Positions 27,221 to 35,474 are shown, counted from the stretch's first letter. The stretch: DNA of 64,000 bases from Streptomyces sp. NBC_01428 (GCF_036231965.1 NZ_CP109499.1:4774001-4838000); one strand, 5' to 3'. Made by a program: numbers and translations. Notes: generated from the sequence alone by a model not told the origin.

Positions 27221-27674
27221 GAGACCGGCGGTAACCCTTGCGGGAAAACTAAGTTGGCCTAAAACTGACTCGGGTAACGGCTTATTGAGGTCGACTGGCC
27301 TCGTTCGACGGAGCGTCACAGCGGTCGTGGTGGGTACGTACTCGGTGAAGACCAGGGGCGGTTGAGATCCGCCCGGAACCTGGCGACGGACCCGGGCGTC
27401 TTAACCACTGACGACCGTGCCCCATCCTCCCGTGGCGGAGGCGGCAAGAAATACCGCGGGACGTAAAACGCCAGGCGCCGCCACCCCACGCCATGCCCAT
27501 GCTGGATGTACGCAGTGTGGGCGCGGACGCAGCCACATGCTCGGCCCAGAGGGGTTCCCCTTGTCTCCAGCAGGGGTGTGATGCGCCAGCAGGTACGCAC
27601 AGTGAAGAGATCGACACATGGTGTGATGTGATCCTCGGTGTTGCCAGGCGTGCAACGGAAAGGAACGAGCGCTC
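27221..27674. other. Divergent promoter gap
   Basis: 454 bp between two divergent genes with AT-richer stretches (around 27240-27290). Small dyads are CCTCC-N6-GGAGG at 27426-27441 and GTTGC-N7-GCAAC near 27640. Promoters for both genes must lie here, but I could not assign firm hexamers. No gene seen. Confidence 0.4.
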
Positions 27675-28340
27675 ATGCGCGAGATCCTCGGAAGGCGACG
27701 CAGGCTCCTGTCCAGGCGAGACAAGGGGAGGCCTGAGATGCTCAGCGCGGCCCTGACCTTCGCGACCTCATGGCAGTGGCCCGTTCTCCCGGGTGTGGCG
27801 GCCGACCCGCAGGGGCGTGCCCGCTGCGGATGCCCCGACCCGGAGTGCACGGTGCCCGGTGCCCATCCCTTCGACCCAGGCCTCCTCGCGGCCACCACGG
27901 ACGAGCGCATGGTGCGCTGGTGGTGGGGCAACCGGCCCTCGGCGCCCATCGTGCTGGCCACCGGGGGAAGCGCCCCGTGCGCGGTGAGCCTGCCGGCTCT
28001 CGCGGCGGCCCGCGCTCTCGACGTCCTCGACCGCGCGGGCATGCGCCTCGGCCCGGTCGTCGCGTCGCCCACCCGCTGGGCGATCCTCGTCGCCCCGTAC
28101 TCGATGGAGCAGCTCGGCGAGCTGCTCTACGCCAAGGACTTCGTCCCCGGCTCCCTGCGGTTCCACGGCGACGGCGGATACATCGCACTGCCGCCGTCCG
28201 AGACCGGCCAGGGCCAGATCCGCTGGGAGCGCGCTCCGCTGCCCGGCTCGGCCGCACCCTGGGTACCAGGTGTGGAGGCCGTGGTGGACGCCGTCGTCGA
28301 AGCACTCACTCGTACGGGTGTGAGCGCACCCGAGTTGTAG
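27675..28340 (+). CDS. Degenerate bifunctional primase/polymerase N-terminal domain protein
   Basis: 221 residues, ATG start with AAAGGAA upstream. The fold features of the prim-pol (AEP) N-terminal domain are recognisable: PVLPGVAADPQG, the Cys cluster RCGCPDPECTVPGAHPF, TTDERMVRWWWGNRPSAPIVLATG and FHGDGGYIALPPS. The catalytic acidic motif that normally follows the TG segment (xxDxD) is replaced by SAPCAVSLPALAAARALDV, so polymerase activity is unlikely. It may act as a nucleotide or DNA sensor. Beside the SpoIIE phosphatase gene (divergent). A strong hairpin follows the stop. Confidence 0.75.
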   Translation: MREILGRRRRLLSRRDKGRPEMLSAALTFATSWQWPVLPGVAADPQGRARCGCPDPECTVPGAHPFDPGLLAATTDERMVRWWWGNRPSAPIVLATGGSAPCAVSLPALAAARALDVLDRAGMRLGPVVASPTRWAILVAPYSMEQLGELLYAKDFVPGSLRFHGDGGYIALPPSETGQGQIRWERAPLPGSAAPWVPGVEAVVDAVVEALTRTGVSAPEL

Positions 28341-28348
28341 GGGCGTCC

Positions 28349-28370
28349 GGCGCGCGGTGAACCGCGCGCC
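28349..28370 (+). terminator. Terminator hairpin
   Basis: GGCGCGCGGT (28349-28358) pairs perfectly with ACCGCGCGCC (28361-28370) around a GA loop, 8 bp after the prim-pol-like gene. Confidence 0.65.
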
Positions 28371-28396
28371 CGCCCACGCTCGTTATCGTCCGAACC

Positions 28397-28981
28397 ATGC
28401 AGCGCAATTCTGAGGGGCACGGGGCCTCGACGCCGCCGCGCGGCGGGGCCGACCCCCGAAGGGTTCGTCTCATGGCGCTGGTCGGCGTCGTGGCGTTCGT
28501 CCTGGCACTTCCCCTGGCCGTGGCGTCCGCCGGCTCCGTCGGCGACAACGATCCGGCCGCCGAACGCGGGACGGTGCGCACCGACGACCGGCCGCGCTCT
28601 CCCGCACCCTCCCGCTCTCCCCTGCTGCTCGGCCTCGGACTGGCCACCGCCGCGCGGTGCGGTCCCGAACTGTCCTCGCCCGACGGTGTCGAGGCACAGA
28701 CCTGTGTCCTGACGCAGGGCGAGGAGACCTGGGCGCGCACCTACTACCGCAACGCGACCGGAGAAGAGCTGAGTTCCCTGCTGAGCCTGATGGGCCCCGG
28801 AGGGCGCACGGTGCAGATCAACTGCGCGGTGGACGCCGAGGACGATCCGGGGGTGTGCGAGACGCCCAGGGAGCGCACCGCGGGAGGCGCGGAGGCGTAC
28901 ACGGCGATCGCCGAGTTCGCGAAGGGATCCGGGCCCGACGGGCCGCTGTTGCTGCGCTCGGGGAGCAACTCCGCCTCGTAG
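28397..28981 (+). CDS. Membrane-anchored or secreted protein of unknown function
   Basis: 194 residues. After a 25-residue polar N-terminus, a hydrophobic segment (LMALVGVVAFVLALPLAVASAG) is a signal peptide or anchor. The exported part has three Cys (AARCGPEL, AQTCVLTQG, QINCAVDAEDDPGVC), suggesting disulfides, and a compact region EETWARTYYRNATGEELSSL. No known domain recognised. Flanked by hairpins on both sides, so it is probably monocistronic. Confidence 0.7.
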   Translation: MQRNSEGHGASTPPRGGADPRRVRLMALVGVVAFVLALPLAVASAGSVGDNDPAAERGTVRTDDRPRSPAPSRSPLLLGLGLATAARCGPELSSPDGVEAQTCVLTQGEETWARTYYRNATGEELSSLLSLMGPGGRTVQINCAVDAEDDPGVCETPRERTAGGAEAYTAIAEFAKGSGPDGPLLLRSGSNSAS

Positions 28982-29022
28982 CAAGGCTGTTGACCGCATG
29001 TCTGACAGCGGGCATGAAAAGA

Positions 29023-29059
29023 CCCGGTTGCTGGCGACGGGGGATGCACCAGCAACCGG
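29023..29059 (+). terminator. Terminator of the 28397 gene
   Basis: CCCGGTTGCTGG (29023-29034) pairs with CCAGCAACCGGG (29048-29059), 12 bp stem, 13-nt loop, 40 bp after the stop. Confidence 0.75.
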
Positions 29060-29127
29060 GCTACTCGAACGGTAACAAGAGATCGGCGGTTCGCAAATTC
29101 GATCTCGGCTATTCGGACACGGATTTC

Positions 29128-29154
29128 CCTGTCACAACGGGGAGTTGTGACAGG
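29128..29154 (-). terminator. Terminator of the DUF5926 gene
   Basis: CCTGTCACAAC (29128-29138) and GTTGTGACAGG (29144-29154) form a perfect 11-bp stem with a GGGGA loop, 60 bp below the DUF5926 stop on the minus strand. A second dyad, CTGACCGGTCGGTCAG, lies at 29183-29198. Confidence 0.7.
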
Positions 29155-29214
29155 AGTCACCCGCTTCCGAGGTCGCGACCAGCTGACCGGTCGGTCAGTG
29201 TCCGAGTCTGTGAG

Positions 29215-30180
29215 TCAGCTGAGCGTCACCTGTCGGTTGGTGAGTCCGCCGCGCGCGCGACGCTCGTCCGCCGTCAGCGGCTCGTCCGTGGCCAGAGCGG
29301 TGGCGAGGCGCTCGGCGAACTCCGCCGCCGGCTTCTCGACGTCGTCCGCCGTGACCCCCGTCGGCAGGTCCCAGACCGGCACGGTGAGCCCGTGCGCGCG
29401 GAAGGAGCCGACCAGCCGGGTGCCCTCACCGAGACCCGAACGGCCCGCCGCGTGAAGGCGCGCGAGGGCGTCCAGAAGCTGCTCCTCCTCGTGGGGCATG
29501 ACCCAGCGCAGGTGGTTCTTGTCGGGCGTCTCGCACCAGTAGGCGGCGTCGACCCCGGAGAGCTTCACGGTCGGGATGGCCGCGGCGTTGGCCCGCTCCA
29601 GAGAAGCGGTCACCTCCGCCGTCGCGTTCTCCGCGTCCGGGACCCAGAACTCGAAGCCGCTGTGCACAACTGGCTCGAAGGCGCCTTCCGGGTCGAGCAG
29701 GTCCTGCAGGCGCGGACCCTCGGCCGGGGCGCGGCGGCCTTCGACCGGGGTGCCCGGCTGGGCGGTGAGCGCACGCTGGAGGGTGTCGGCCAGGTCGCGG
29801 CTGATGTCACCGGAGGCCGTGTCGTTCTGCAGGCCGAGCAGCACCGAGCCGTCGTCGCGGCGCAGCGCGGGCCAGGCCATCGGCAGGACGGTGGCGAGCG
29901 TGACCGAGGGAACTCCCTCCGGCAGGCTCTCCTTGAGTTTCAGCTCGACCGTCGCGGCGGGCACCAGCTCGCGCAGCGCGACCCAGTCCCCCTCGCCCGC
30001 CAGGCCCTCGAAGGGGCGGTGCACCAGCTCGGTCACGGCGTGCGCTGCGGCTCGGCCGTGGCAGGCCTTGTAGCGGCGGCCGCTGCCGCAGGGGCAGGGC
30101 TCGCGAGCGCCGACGACCGGGATCTCTCCGTCCTTCGGCTGCTGCTGCTTGGCCCTCGTCTGAGGTCGCTTCTTGGCCAT
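29215..30180 (-). CDS. DUF5926-family protein with SEC-C zinc motif
   Basis: 321 residues from the ATG at 30180 (MAKKRPQTRAKQQQ); the much longer open frame above is not coding. A basic N-terminus leads to a SEC-C motif, PCPCGSGRRYKACHG (residues ~32-46), the zinc knuckle also found at the end of SecA. The rest matches the actinobacterial DUF5926 type with no known activity. Despite common SecA-like annotations it is not a translocase, since there are no ATPase motifs. Function unknown. Confidence 0.85.
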   Translation of the reverse strand: MAKKRPQTRAKQQQPKDGEIPVVGAREPCPCGSGRRYKACHGRAAAHAVTELVHRPFEGLAGEGDWVALRELVPAATVELKLKESLPEGVPSVTLATVLPMAWPALRRDDGSVLLGLQNDTASGDISRDLADTLQRALTAQPGTPVEGRRAPAEGPRLQDLLDPEGAFEPVVHSGFEFWVPDAENATAEVTASLERANAAAIPTVKLSGVDAAYWCETPDKNHLRWVMPHEEEQLLDALARLHAAGRSGLGEGTRLVGSFRAHGLTVPVWDLPTGVTADDVEKPAAEFAERLATALATDEPLTADERRARGGLTNRQVTLS

Positions 30181-30255
30181 CGTGGGCGTCTCCCGATCAC
30201 GGCTCGTCTCGTACGGGCGCGAGCCTAGCCGTTCGTACGGGGGCCGACGGGACCC

Positions 30256-30264
30256 TGTGGACAA
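30256..30264 (-). promoter_or_regulatory. Single DnaA-box 9-mer
   Basis: TGTGGACAA, the exact complement of TTGTCCACA, in the gap upstream of the DUF5926 gene. A single site may be chance. Confidence 0.3.
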
Positions 30265-30308
30265 CGCACCGCGTCGCACCGGAACCCGTGGTTCGGGCCG
30301 CGCGTGCC

Positions 30309-30851
30309 TCAGCCGAGGTCGTCGAAGGCGTCCGCGAAGTCCAGGCCGGATATCCCGGACACCGTCGGTGACGCGACGCGCGTAGCGAAATCGTCGCGTC
30401 TGCGGGCCGTTTCCACGTCGTCCTGGATGACCACCCACACGGTGACCTCGCCGTGGATGTCGTCCCGGACACCCCAGTCCTTGGCCAGCGCGGTGATGAT
30501 GTTCAGCCCACGGCCGCCACGAGCGGTGACCGAGGGCGTCGACGGGACAGGGCGGGTCGGACCACCGCCGTCCGTCACTTCGACCGTCAGCCGTCCCGCC
30601 GGTTCGACGCGCCAGGTCGCCCGCACGTCGCCGTCGCCGGAGAGTGCGTCGCCCAGGGGCCTGCCATGTCGGCAGGAATTGCTGAGCAGTTCGGAAAGGA
30701 TCAGTACCGCGTCGTCGATGACCGTTTCCGCCACGCCACCGGAGCGCAGGTGATCCCGCATCCGATGCCTTGCTTCCCCCACGCCCGCAGGGCCATGGGG
30801 TACGGCCATGCTCGACGACGTGGGCACCTCCTGTGCCACCACCAACGCCAC
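30309..30851 (-). CDS. RsbW-like ATP-binding regulatory kinase
   Basis: 180 residues from the GTG at 30851, chosen because AAGGAGG lies 8 bp upstream; an open frame continues 29 codons further without a ribosome site. HATPase_c_2 motifs: N box ILSELLSNSCRHG, G1 VTDGGGPTRP, G2 ARGGRGLNIITALAKDWG. The C-terminus (RRRDDFATRVASPTVSG) is an extension beyond the fold. Members act as anti-sigma factors or switch kinases in Streptomyces; the partner is not identified. Confidence 0.82.
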   Translation of the reverse strand: MALVVAQEVPTSSSMAVPHGPAGVGEARHRMRDHLRSGGVAETVIDDAVLILSELLSNSCRHGRPLGDALSGDGDVRATWRVEPAGRLTVEVTDGGGPTRPVPSTPSVTARGGRGLNIITALAKDWGVRDDIHGEVTVWVVIQDDVETARRRDDFATRVASPTVSGISGLDFADAFDDLG

Positions 30852-31063
30852 CCCCGAGACCTCCTTTGCCCCACGCCACGGAGTGGATGCCCCTTTGGAC
30901 TGGACCGGAAACCGGCCAATCGACGTCTGCTGACGCACTTGTAACGATCGAATACGGAGTGAACGCGCCGGTGCACTCCCTGTGACGGGCGTCCGGTTTT
31001 CGATGGTTTTTGAGGGGCGATCGTGGTGCTTTACGTGGGTGTCCGGGGTCGGAAGGAGCGGAT

Positions 31064-31942
31064 TCAGCGGCCCAGTTGACGCAGTACCGCGCGCGGGCGG
31101 TTGGTGATGATGGCGTCGACGCCCAGCTCAACGCAGAGGTCCACGTCCTCGGGCTCGTTCACGGTCCAGACGTGCACCTGGTGCCCGGCCCGCTTGAGGC
31201 GCTCGATGTACCCGGGGTGGCTGCGTACGATCCGCATCGAGGGGCCTGCGATCCGGACACCCGCGGGCAGTCGTCCGTCCCGCAGCCGCGGGGAGACGAA
31301 CTGGAGCAAATACACCGTGGGCAGGGTCGGGGACGCCGCCCGGACGCGGTGCAGGGAGCGCGCCGAGAAACTCATCACACGGACCGGGGAGTCGGTGGCG
31401 GATGCGGGGGAGTCCAGGCCGAAGCGCTTCAGCAGGACCAGCAGCCGTTCCTCGACCTGGCCCGCCCAACGGGTCGGGTGCTTCGTCTCGATGGCCAGCT
31501 CGACGCGACGGCCGGCGTCGGCGACGAGTTCGAGCAGTCTCTCCAGCGTGAGGACGGAGGTGTCCTCGGGGCCTCCGGGGGCGTGCTCCCAGTCGGGGGA
31601 CTCGTCGCGGTTCTTCCAGGAGCCGAAGTCCAGGGCGGCGAGATCGGCGAGTTCCAGGGCGGAGACGGCGCCGCGGCCGTTGGACGTACGGTTGACGCGG
31701 CGGTCGTGCACACAGACGAGATGGCCGTCGGCGGTCAGGCGCACATCGCACTCAAGGGCGTCCGCACCGTCCTCGATCGCTTTCCTGTACGCGGCCAGTG
31801 TGTGTTCCGGGGCCTCTTCGGAGGCTCCGCGGTGGGCGACCACCTGGATCGGGTGCTGTCGTGCGAGGGTCACCGCGTCATGGTGCCACCGTCGCGGGGT
31901 AGGCGTGAGGTGGGAGACGTAGCGCTTCCTCCTTTTAGTCAC
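31064..31942 (-). CDS. Glycerophosphodiester phosphodiesterase
   Basis: 292 residues. GDPD TIM barrel: VVAHRGASEEAPEHTLAAY, the acidic pair in ALECDVRLTADG, catalytic His in LVCVHDRRVNRTS, ELAIETKHP, and a C-terminal VHVWTVNEPEDVD with DAIITNRP. It hydrolyses glycerophosphodiesters to glycerol-3-phosphate and an alcohol; no signal peptide, so cytoplasmic. Start set at the GTG at 31942: TATAAC at 31951-31956 on the minus strand is 8 bp upstream, which suggests a leaderless message. An internal AAAGGAGG just inside the frame could instead serve a later start. Confidence 0.9.
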   Translation of the reverse strand: MTKRRKRYVSHLTPTPRRWHHDAVTLARQHPIQVVAHRGASEEAPEHTLAAYRKAIEDGADALECDVRLTADGHLVCVHDRRVNRTSNGRGAVSALELADLAALDFGSWKNRDESPDWEHAPGGPEDTSVLTLERLLELVADAGRRVELAIETKHPTRWAGQVEERLLVLLKRFGLDSPASATDSPVRVMSFSARSLHRVRAASPTLPTVYLLQFVSPRLRDGRLPAGVRIAGPSMRIVRSHPGYIERLKRAGHQVHVWTVNEPEDVDLCVELGVDAIITNRPRAVLRQLGR

Positions 31943-32129
31943 AGAAGTCCGTTATAAAGAGTCGCCCCGGACGCACAGGCACCGCTTATGGTGCTCTGAC
32001 GCCCGGTGGGAAAAGCTGACGGCGTACAAAAGCACATGCACAGCTGAATCGCGCCGGGCCATCAGCAAGCGTGAGTGGGTGTGACCGAGTGCGACCGAGA
32101 ACAACAGCCGTGGATCGAGGAGAAGAGCT

Positions 32130-33644
32130 GTGAGCACCGAGAACGAGGGCACCGAGGTACCCCCGGCCCCGTCCGCACCTCCTGTGCCGGTGGACACTCC
32201 CGCTGTTTCCGCGCAGGCCCCGCACGGCGGGAGCGCACCGACCGCTCCGATCCCCGCCGTTCCGCACGGCGCCCCCGGCGCATCGGAGCACGCGTCGGCG
32301 CCCGCGGGCGCTCCGGCGTACGCCTCGACCGGCGCCGGGCACGGAGCCGACCCCTACGGACAGGGCGCCGACCCCTACGCACAGAGCACCGGAGCCCAGG
32401 GCTCCGCCCCCGAGGCGGGCTGGCCGCCTCCGCCGCCCGCCACCCCTTCGTATGCCGACGGCGGTTCGGGAACCGGCGGCTGGGGCTCCTCTTACCAGCA
32501 GCCCGCTCCGAAGCCGAAGAACGGCCGCGGCGGCCTGGTCGCCGCAATCCTGGTGGCCGCACTGGTCGCCGGCGGAGTCGGCGGCGGCATCGGCTACGGC
32601 CTGGCCAAGAACAACGACGACTCCACCGGCTCGACGACGGTCTCCGCCCCGAGCACCAGCGGGCAGGTGAAGCGCGCCTCGGGCACCGTCGCGAACGTGG
32701 CCGCCACGGCGCTGCCGAGCACCGTCACCATCGAGGCGCAGAGCACCAGCGGCGAGGGCGGCACCGGCACGGGCTTCGTCTTCGACACCCAGGGCCACAT
32801 CCTCACCAACAACCACGTGGTGGCGGAGGCCGTCGACGGCGGCAAGCTGAGCGCGACCTTCCCGAACGGCAAGAAGTACGACGCCGAGGTGGTCGGACAC
32901 GCGCAGGGCTACGACGTCGCGGTCATCAAGCTGAAGAACGCGCCCTCGGGAGAGCTGAAGCCGCTCACCCTGGGCAACTCGGACCAGGTGGCCGTCGGCG
33001 ACTCCACGATCGCGATCGGCGCGCCCTTCGGTCTGTCGAACACGGTGACCACCGGCATCATCAGCGCCAAGAACCGTCCCGTCGCCTCCAGCGACGGCAG
33101 CGCGAGCAGCAAGGCCTCGTACATGAGCGCCCTGCAGACCGACGCCTCGATCAACCCGGGCAACTCCGGCGGTCCGCTGCTCGACGCATCGGGCGCGGTC
33201 ATCGGGATCAACTCGGCGATCCAGTCGTCGAGCAGCGGCGGCCTCGGCGGCTCCGGCCAGTCCGGTTCCATCGGTCTGGGCTTCGCGATCCCGATCAACC
33301 AGGCGAAGAACGTCGCGCAGCAGCTGATCAAGAACGGCAAGCCGGTGTACGCGAAGATCGGCGCCTCCGTCTCCCTGGAGGAGGGCACGAGCGGCGCGAA
33401 GATCACCGAGCAGGGCGCGAGCGGCGCGGCGGCCGTCGAGTCCGGCGGTCCCGCGGCCAAGGCCGGTCTCAAGCCCGGCGACGTCATCACCAAGCTGGAC
33501 GACATGGTGATCGACAGCGGCCCGACCCTCATCGGTGAGATCTGGACGCACAAGCCGGGCGACACGGTGAAGCTCACCTACACGCGCGACGGCAAGACCC
33601 GCACCACCGACGTCACCCTCGCCTCGCGAGAGGGCGACAGCTGA
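32130..33644 (+). CDS. HtrA/DegP-like membrane-anchored serine protease
   Basis: 504 residues, GTG start with GGAGAAG upstream. A Pro/Ala/Gly/Tyr-rich cytoplasmic tail (1-130, with PYGQGADPYAQ repeats) is followed by one membrane span (~134-158). A trypsin-like protease domain carries the triad His229 (TNNHVVAE), Asp262 (GYDVAVIKL) and Ser346 (NPGNSGGPLL). One PDZ domain starts near residue 410 (ESGGPAAKAGLKPGDVITKLDD). Envelope quality-control protease, active outside the membrane. Divergent from the GDPD gene, which may share the promoter gap. Confidence 0.93.
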   Translation: MSTENEGTEVPPAPSAPPVPVDTPAVSAQAPHGGSAPTAPIPAVPHGAPGASEHASAPAGAPAYASTGAGHGADPYGQGADPYAQSTGAQGSAPEAGWPPPPPATPSYADGGSGTGGWGSSYQQPAPKPKNGRGGLVAAILVAALVAGGVGGGIGYGLAKNNDDSTGSTTVSAPSTSGQVKRASGTVANVAATALPSTVTIEAQSTSGEGGTGTGFVFDTQGHILTNNHVVAEAVDGGKLSATFPNGKKYDAEVVGHAQGYDVAVIKLKNAPSGELKPLTLGNSDQVAVGDSTIAIGAPFGLSNTVTTGIISAKNRPVASSDGSASSKASYMSALQTDASINPGNSGGPLLDASGAVIGINSAIQSSSSGGLGGSGQSGSIGLGFAIPINQAKNVAQQLIKNGKPVYAKIGASVSLEEGTSGAKITEQGASGAAAVESGGPAAKAGLKPGDVITKLDDMVIDSGPTLIGEIWTHKPGDTVKLTYTRDGKTRTTDVTLASREGDS

Positions 33645-33678
33645 CCCACGGGCCGGGCACGGGACCCGTTACTCTTGT

Positions 33679-33709
33679 CCCCGCGCCGCCGATCAACGGC
33701 AGCGCGGGG
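33679..33709 (+). terminator. Possible htrA terminator
   Basis: CCCCGCGC (33679-33686) pairs with GCGCGGGG (33702-33709), and GCC (33688-33690) with GGC (33698-33700), leaving one mismatch and a GATCAAC loop. The arm touches the first two bases of the tRNA, so it may instead be a processing structure. Confidence 0.4.
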
Positions 33710-33794
33710 TGGGTTGCCCGAGCGGCCTAAGGGAACGGTCTTGAAAACCGTCGTGGCAGCGATGTCACCGTGGGTTCAAATCCCACACCCACCG
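33708..33794 (+). tRNA. tRNA-Ser (anticodon TGA)
   Basis: 87 nt. Acceptor stem GGTGGGT/ACCCACC, anticodon stem ACGGT/ACCGT with loop CTTGAAA giving TGA (reads UCN codons), long variable arm, T arm GTGGG-TTCAAAT-CCCAC. Discriminator G; CCA not encoded. Confidence 0.95.
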
Positions 33795-33800
33795 CAGGTG

Positions 33801-33836
33801 AACGGCCCCTGACCGGGTTTTCGGTCAGGGGCCGTT
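33801..33836 (+). terminator. Terminator after tRNA-Ser(TGA)
   Basis: Perfect 15-bp stem: AACGGCCCCTGACCG (33801-33815) with CGGTCAGGGGCCGTT (33822-33836), loop GGTTTT. Confidence 0.85.
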
Positions 33837-33906
33837 CGCGTGCTCCTCGGTTCCGGCGCCGCCGGGTGCGCGGCCGTCACGCGTGGCCCCCGGCGATGGC
33901 GCGCCC

Positions 33907-34782
33907 TCAGCGCTGCCGGGGTGAAGGAGCCGTCATACGGGCCGCGGAGGCGATCGTCGAGCGGGCCTCGTGCTCGGTGAGGCCGGTGCGGACGGCGGCC
34001 CGGACGAGAGGGGTGGTCAGCTGGGGGCCGATGCCGTTCTCGTAGGCACGGCAGGCCGCCCAGAAGAGGCGCGTGTTGCGCTGGCCCTCGTGCGCGGCGA
34101 GGACGAACTGGACGAGTCCCTGGCCCTGTTGCCCGGTGGCGGAGGGGGTCGGGTGGTGCCTGCGCGGCGGTGGCAGCAGCAGGTCCAGGAGCTCGCGCGG
34201 GCAAGGTGCGGGTGCGAGCCGTGCGGTGCCGGGAGCGGTGCCGTACACGCCGTGTTCGGTGCGTGAACCGGGGCCGACGAGGTAGCCGCCCGCGCCACGG
34301 ATGTCGATGCCGGGGGCCAGCCTGCTCGCGGAGTTGGGGACGACGACGTCCGGCGGGCCGCTCAGCCACAGGTGCCGGCCGCCGCTCGGGGTCAGGACCA
34401 CGACCGTCTCCGGGATCGTGAACAGATGGCGCAGGGCCAGTTCGCGCAGGGCGGTGGAGGAGTCCGTACCGGATTTGGTGTCGAGGTCGATGCCGATGAG
34501 GTGGTGGGGGTCGAGGCCGCAGGCGATGCCGTAGCCGGTGGCCCACGGGGCGGCGGCGAAGAGTTCGCGGATGCGCCGGGGCTCGGTCGAGGCGTCGTAC
34601 ACGCCGTGTCCGAAGCGCCCGCACTCGCCGTGGCAGGGAGTGGGTTCGGGGTCGTCGCGGTGAGGGGAACGCAGGGCCGGGAGCTTCGTTCGGGACAGCG
34701 GGATCACCGCCAGTCCGCGCTCGGCGGCGGACAGGGCGTGGGCCAGGGCCAGGGTGGTGGCCTGCCGGTCGATGGTGGCCAT
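33907..34782 (-). CDS. Bifunctional DNA primase/polymerase (prim-pol) domain protein
   Basis: 291 residues. Prim-pol N-terminal features: AVIPLSRTKLPALRSPH, Cys/His cluster PCHGECGRFGHGVYDAS, YGIACGLDPHHLIGIDLDTKSG with the catalytic D-x-D, TPSGGRHLWLSGP with the conserved His, and GIDIRGAGGYLVGPGS. No helicase domain follows; a short helical C-terminus (ENGIGPQLTTPLVRAAVRTG) ends the protein. This type is common on integrative elements and phages. Here it lies next to a tRNA-Ser gene, but no integrase, att repeat or transfer gene is visible. It may be a conserved stand-alone repair or lagging-strand enzyme. Confidence 0.85.
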   Translation of the reverse strand: MATIDRQATTLALAHALSAAERGLAVIPLSRTKLPALRSPHRDDPEPTPCHGECGRFGHGVYDASTEPRRIRELFAAAPWATGYGIACGLDPHHLIGIDLDTKSGTDSSTALRELALRHLFTIPETVVVLTPSGGRHLWLSGPPDVVVPNSASRLAPGIDIRGAGGYLVGPGSRTEHGVYGTAPGTARLAPAPCPRELLDLLLPPPRRHHPTPSATGQQGQGLVQFVLAAHEGQRNTRLFWAACRAYENGIGPQLTTPLVRAAVRTGLTEHEARSTIASAARMTAPSPRQR

Positions 34783-35165
34783 GGCTCCATGTTCGTACGA
34801 GTGTTCGAAAAAAGGAAGAGCTCGCCGGGTGTGTGGGTACCCGAAGTCGCCGATGGGTGAGATTGGCCGAAAATGTGCCGGAACGCTTCATCTGGTGCAG
34901 CGCCTGGGGAGGGTCGGGGGTTGGGTGGTCGCCCCAGTGCTGAACAGGGGTTTTGTCCGATGGAAGCGGGTTTATCGACTTGTCATCACGCTTGAGGGGG
35001 AATCATTGCTTCCGGGGTGGTTCACCGAGGTCCCGTGGGCAACTCTGGAATCGCGACGTCGTGCACTTCGCCAAGGCGGTCGGCCAACTGCCTTGGAACA
35101 AGCCGTACTTCCCGTACAGCCCGGTTCATCGCCGGTGCGTACACCCCGGTTCTGGAGGAATTCAC
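34783..35165. other. Gap between prim-pol gene and small secreted protein
   Basis: 383 bp with lower GC in its middle (TTTTGTCCGATGG, GGGTTTATCGACTTGTCATCACG). It must carry the promoter of the secreted-protein gene and that of the divergent prim-pol gene. I could not place hexamers confidently, and no gene was found. Confidence 0.4.
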
Positions 35166-35474
35166 ATGGCAGGCATCCGTACCGCTCGCGTCCTCGCCGC
35201 CGTCGCGGCCCTTCCGCTGGCCGCCGCCCTCTGCACGGGCGTCGCGTCGGCGGACAACGGTGGCTTCGCGAGCAACGGATCGAACGCGGGAGCGGCCACC
35301 GTCAGCGGCGGTGTCGGACACGACAACAACGGCAACTCCTCCACCACCCAACAGCAGGCGGTCGGGGCCGGAGCCTCGAACCAGAACAACACCGCCCAGG
35401 TGAACGGATCCGCCTTCACGGCCATCAACCAGGGCAACTCGAACGTCCTGGTGAACTTCGTCAACCTCTGGTGA
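35166..35474 (+). CDS. Small secreted Asn/Gln-rich protein
   Basis: 102 residues from the ATG at 35166, with GGAGGAATTCAC directly before it. Signal peptide of about 30 residues (ALPLAAALCTGVASA) leaves a ~72-residue mature chain starting DNGGFASNGS. It is rich in Asn, Gln, Ser and Gly, has no Cys, and ends in ASNQNNTAQVNGSAF followed by an INQGNSNVLVNFVNLW tail. The spacing of N/Q and small hydrophobic residues resembles curlin-type amyloid repeats, but it is not a chaplin or rodlin by sequence. A strong terminator follows, so it is monocistronic and probably abundant. Function unknown. Confidence 0.7.
   Translation: MAGIRTARVLAAVAALPLAAALCTGVASADNGGFASNGSNAGAATVSGGVGHDNNGNSSTTQQQAVGAGASNQNNTAQVNGSAFTAINQGNSNVLVNFVNLW

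Noticed and set aside
29215..30180. Calling the SEC-C protein SecA
   Set aside because: Only the short zinc motif is shared; no Walker or helicase motifs are present.
29215..31131. DUF5926 protein as a 638-residue polypeptide
   Set aside because: The extra 317 residues overlap antisense or co-linear frames of the RsbW-like gene; the ATG at 30180 gives the normal family length.
33708..34782. Integrated mobile element at tRNA-Ser(TGA)
   Set aside because: No integrase, excisionase, transfer gene or duplicated tRNA 3' end found; only the prim-pol gene hints at it.
34953..35165. 70-codon N-terminal extension of the small secreted protein
   Set aside because: It would hide the signal peptide; the ATG at 35166 has GGAGGAATTCAC directly upstream.
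35166..35474. Calling the secreted protein a chaplin or rodlin
   Set aside because: It lacks the chaplin domain pattern and Cys pair, and does not match rodlin sequence as I know it.
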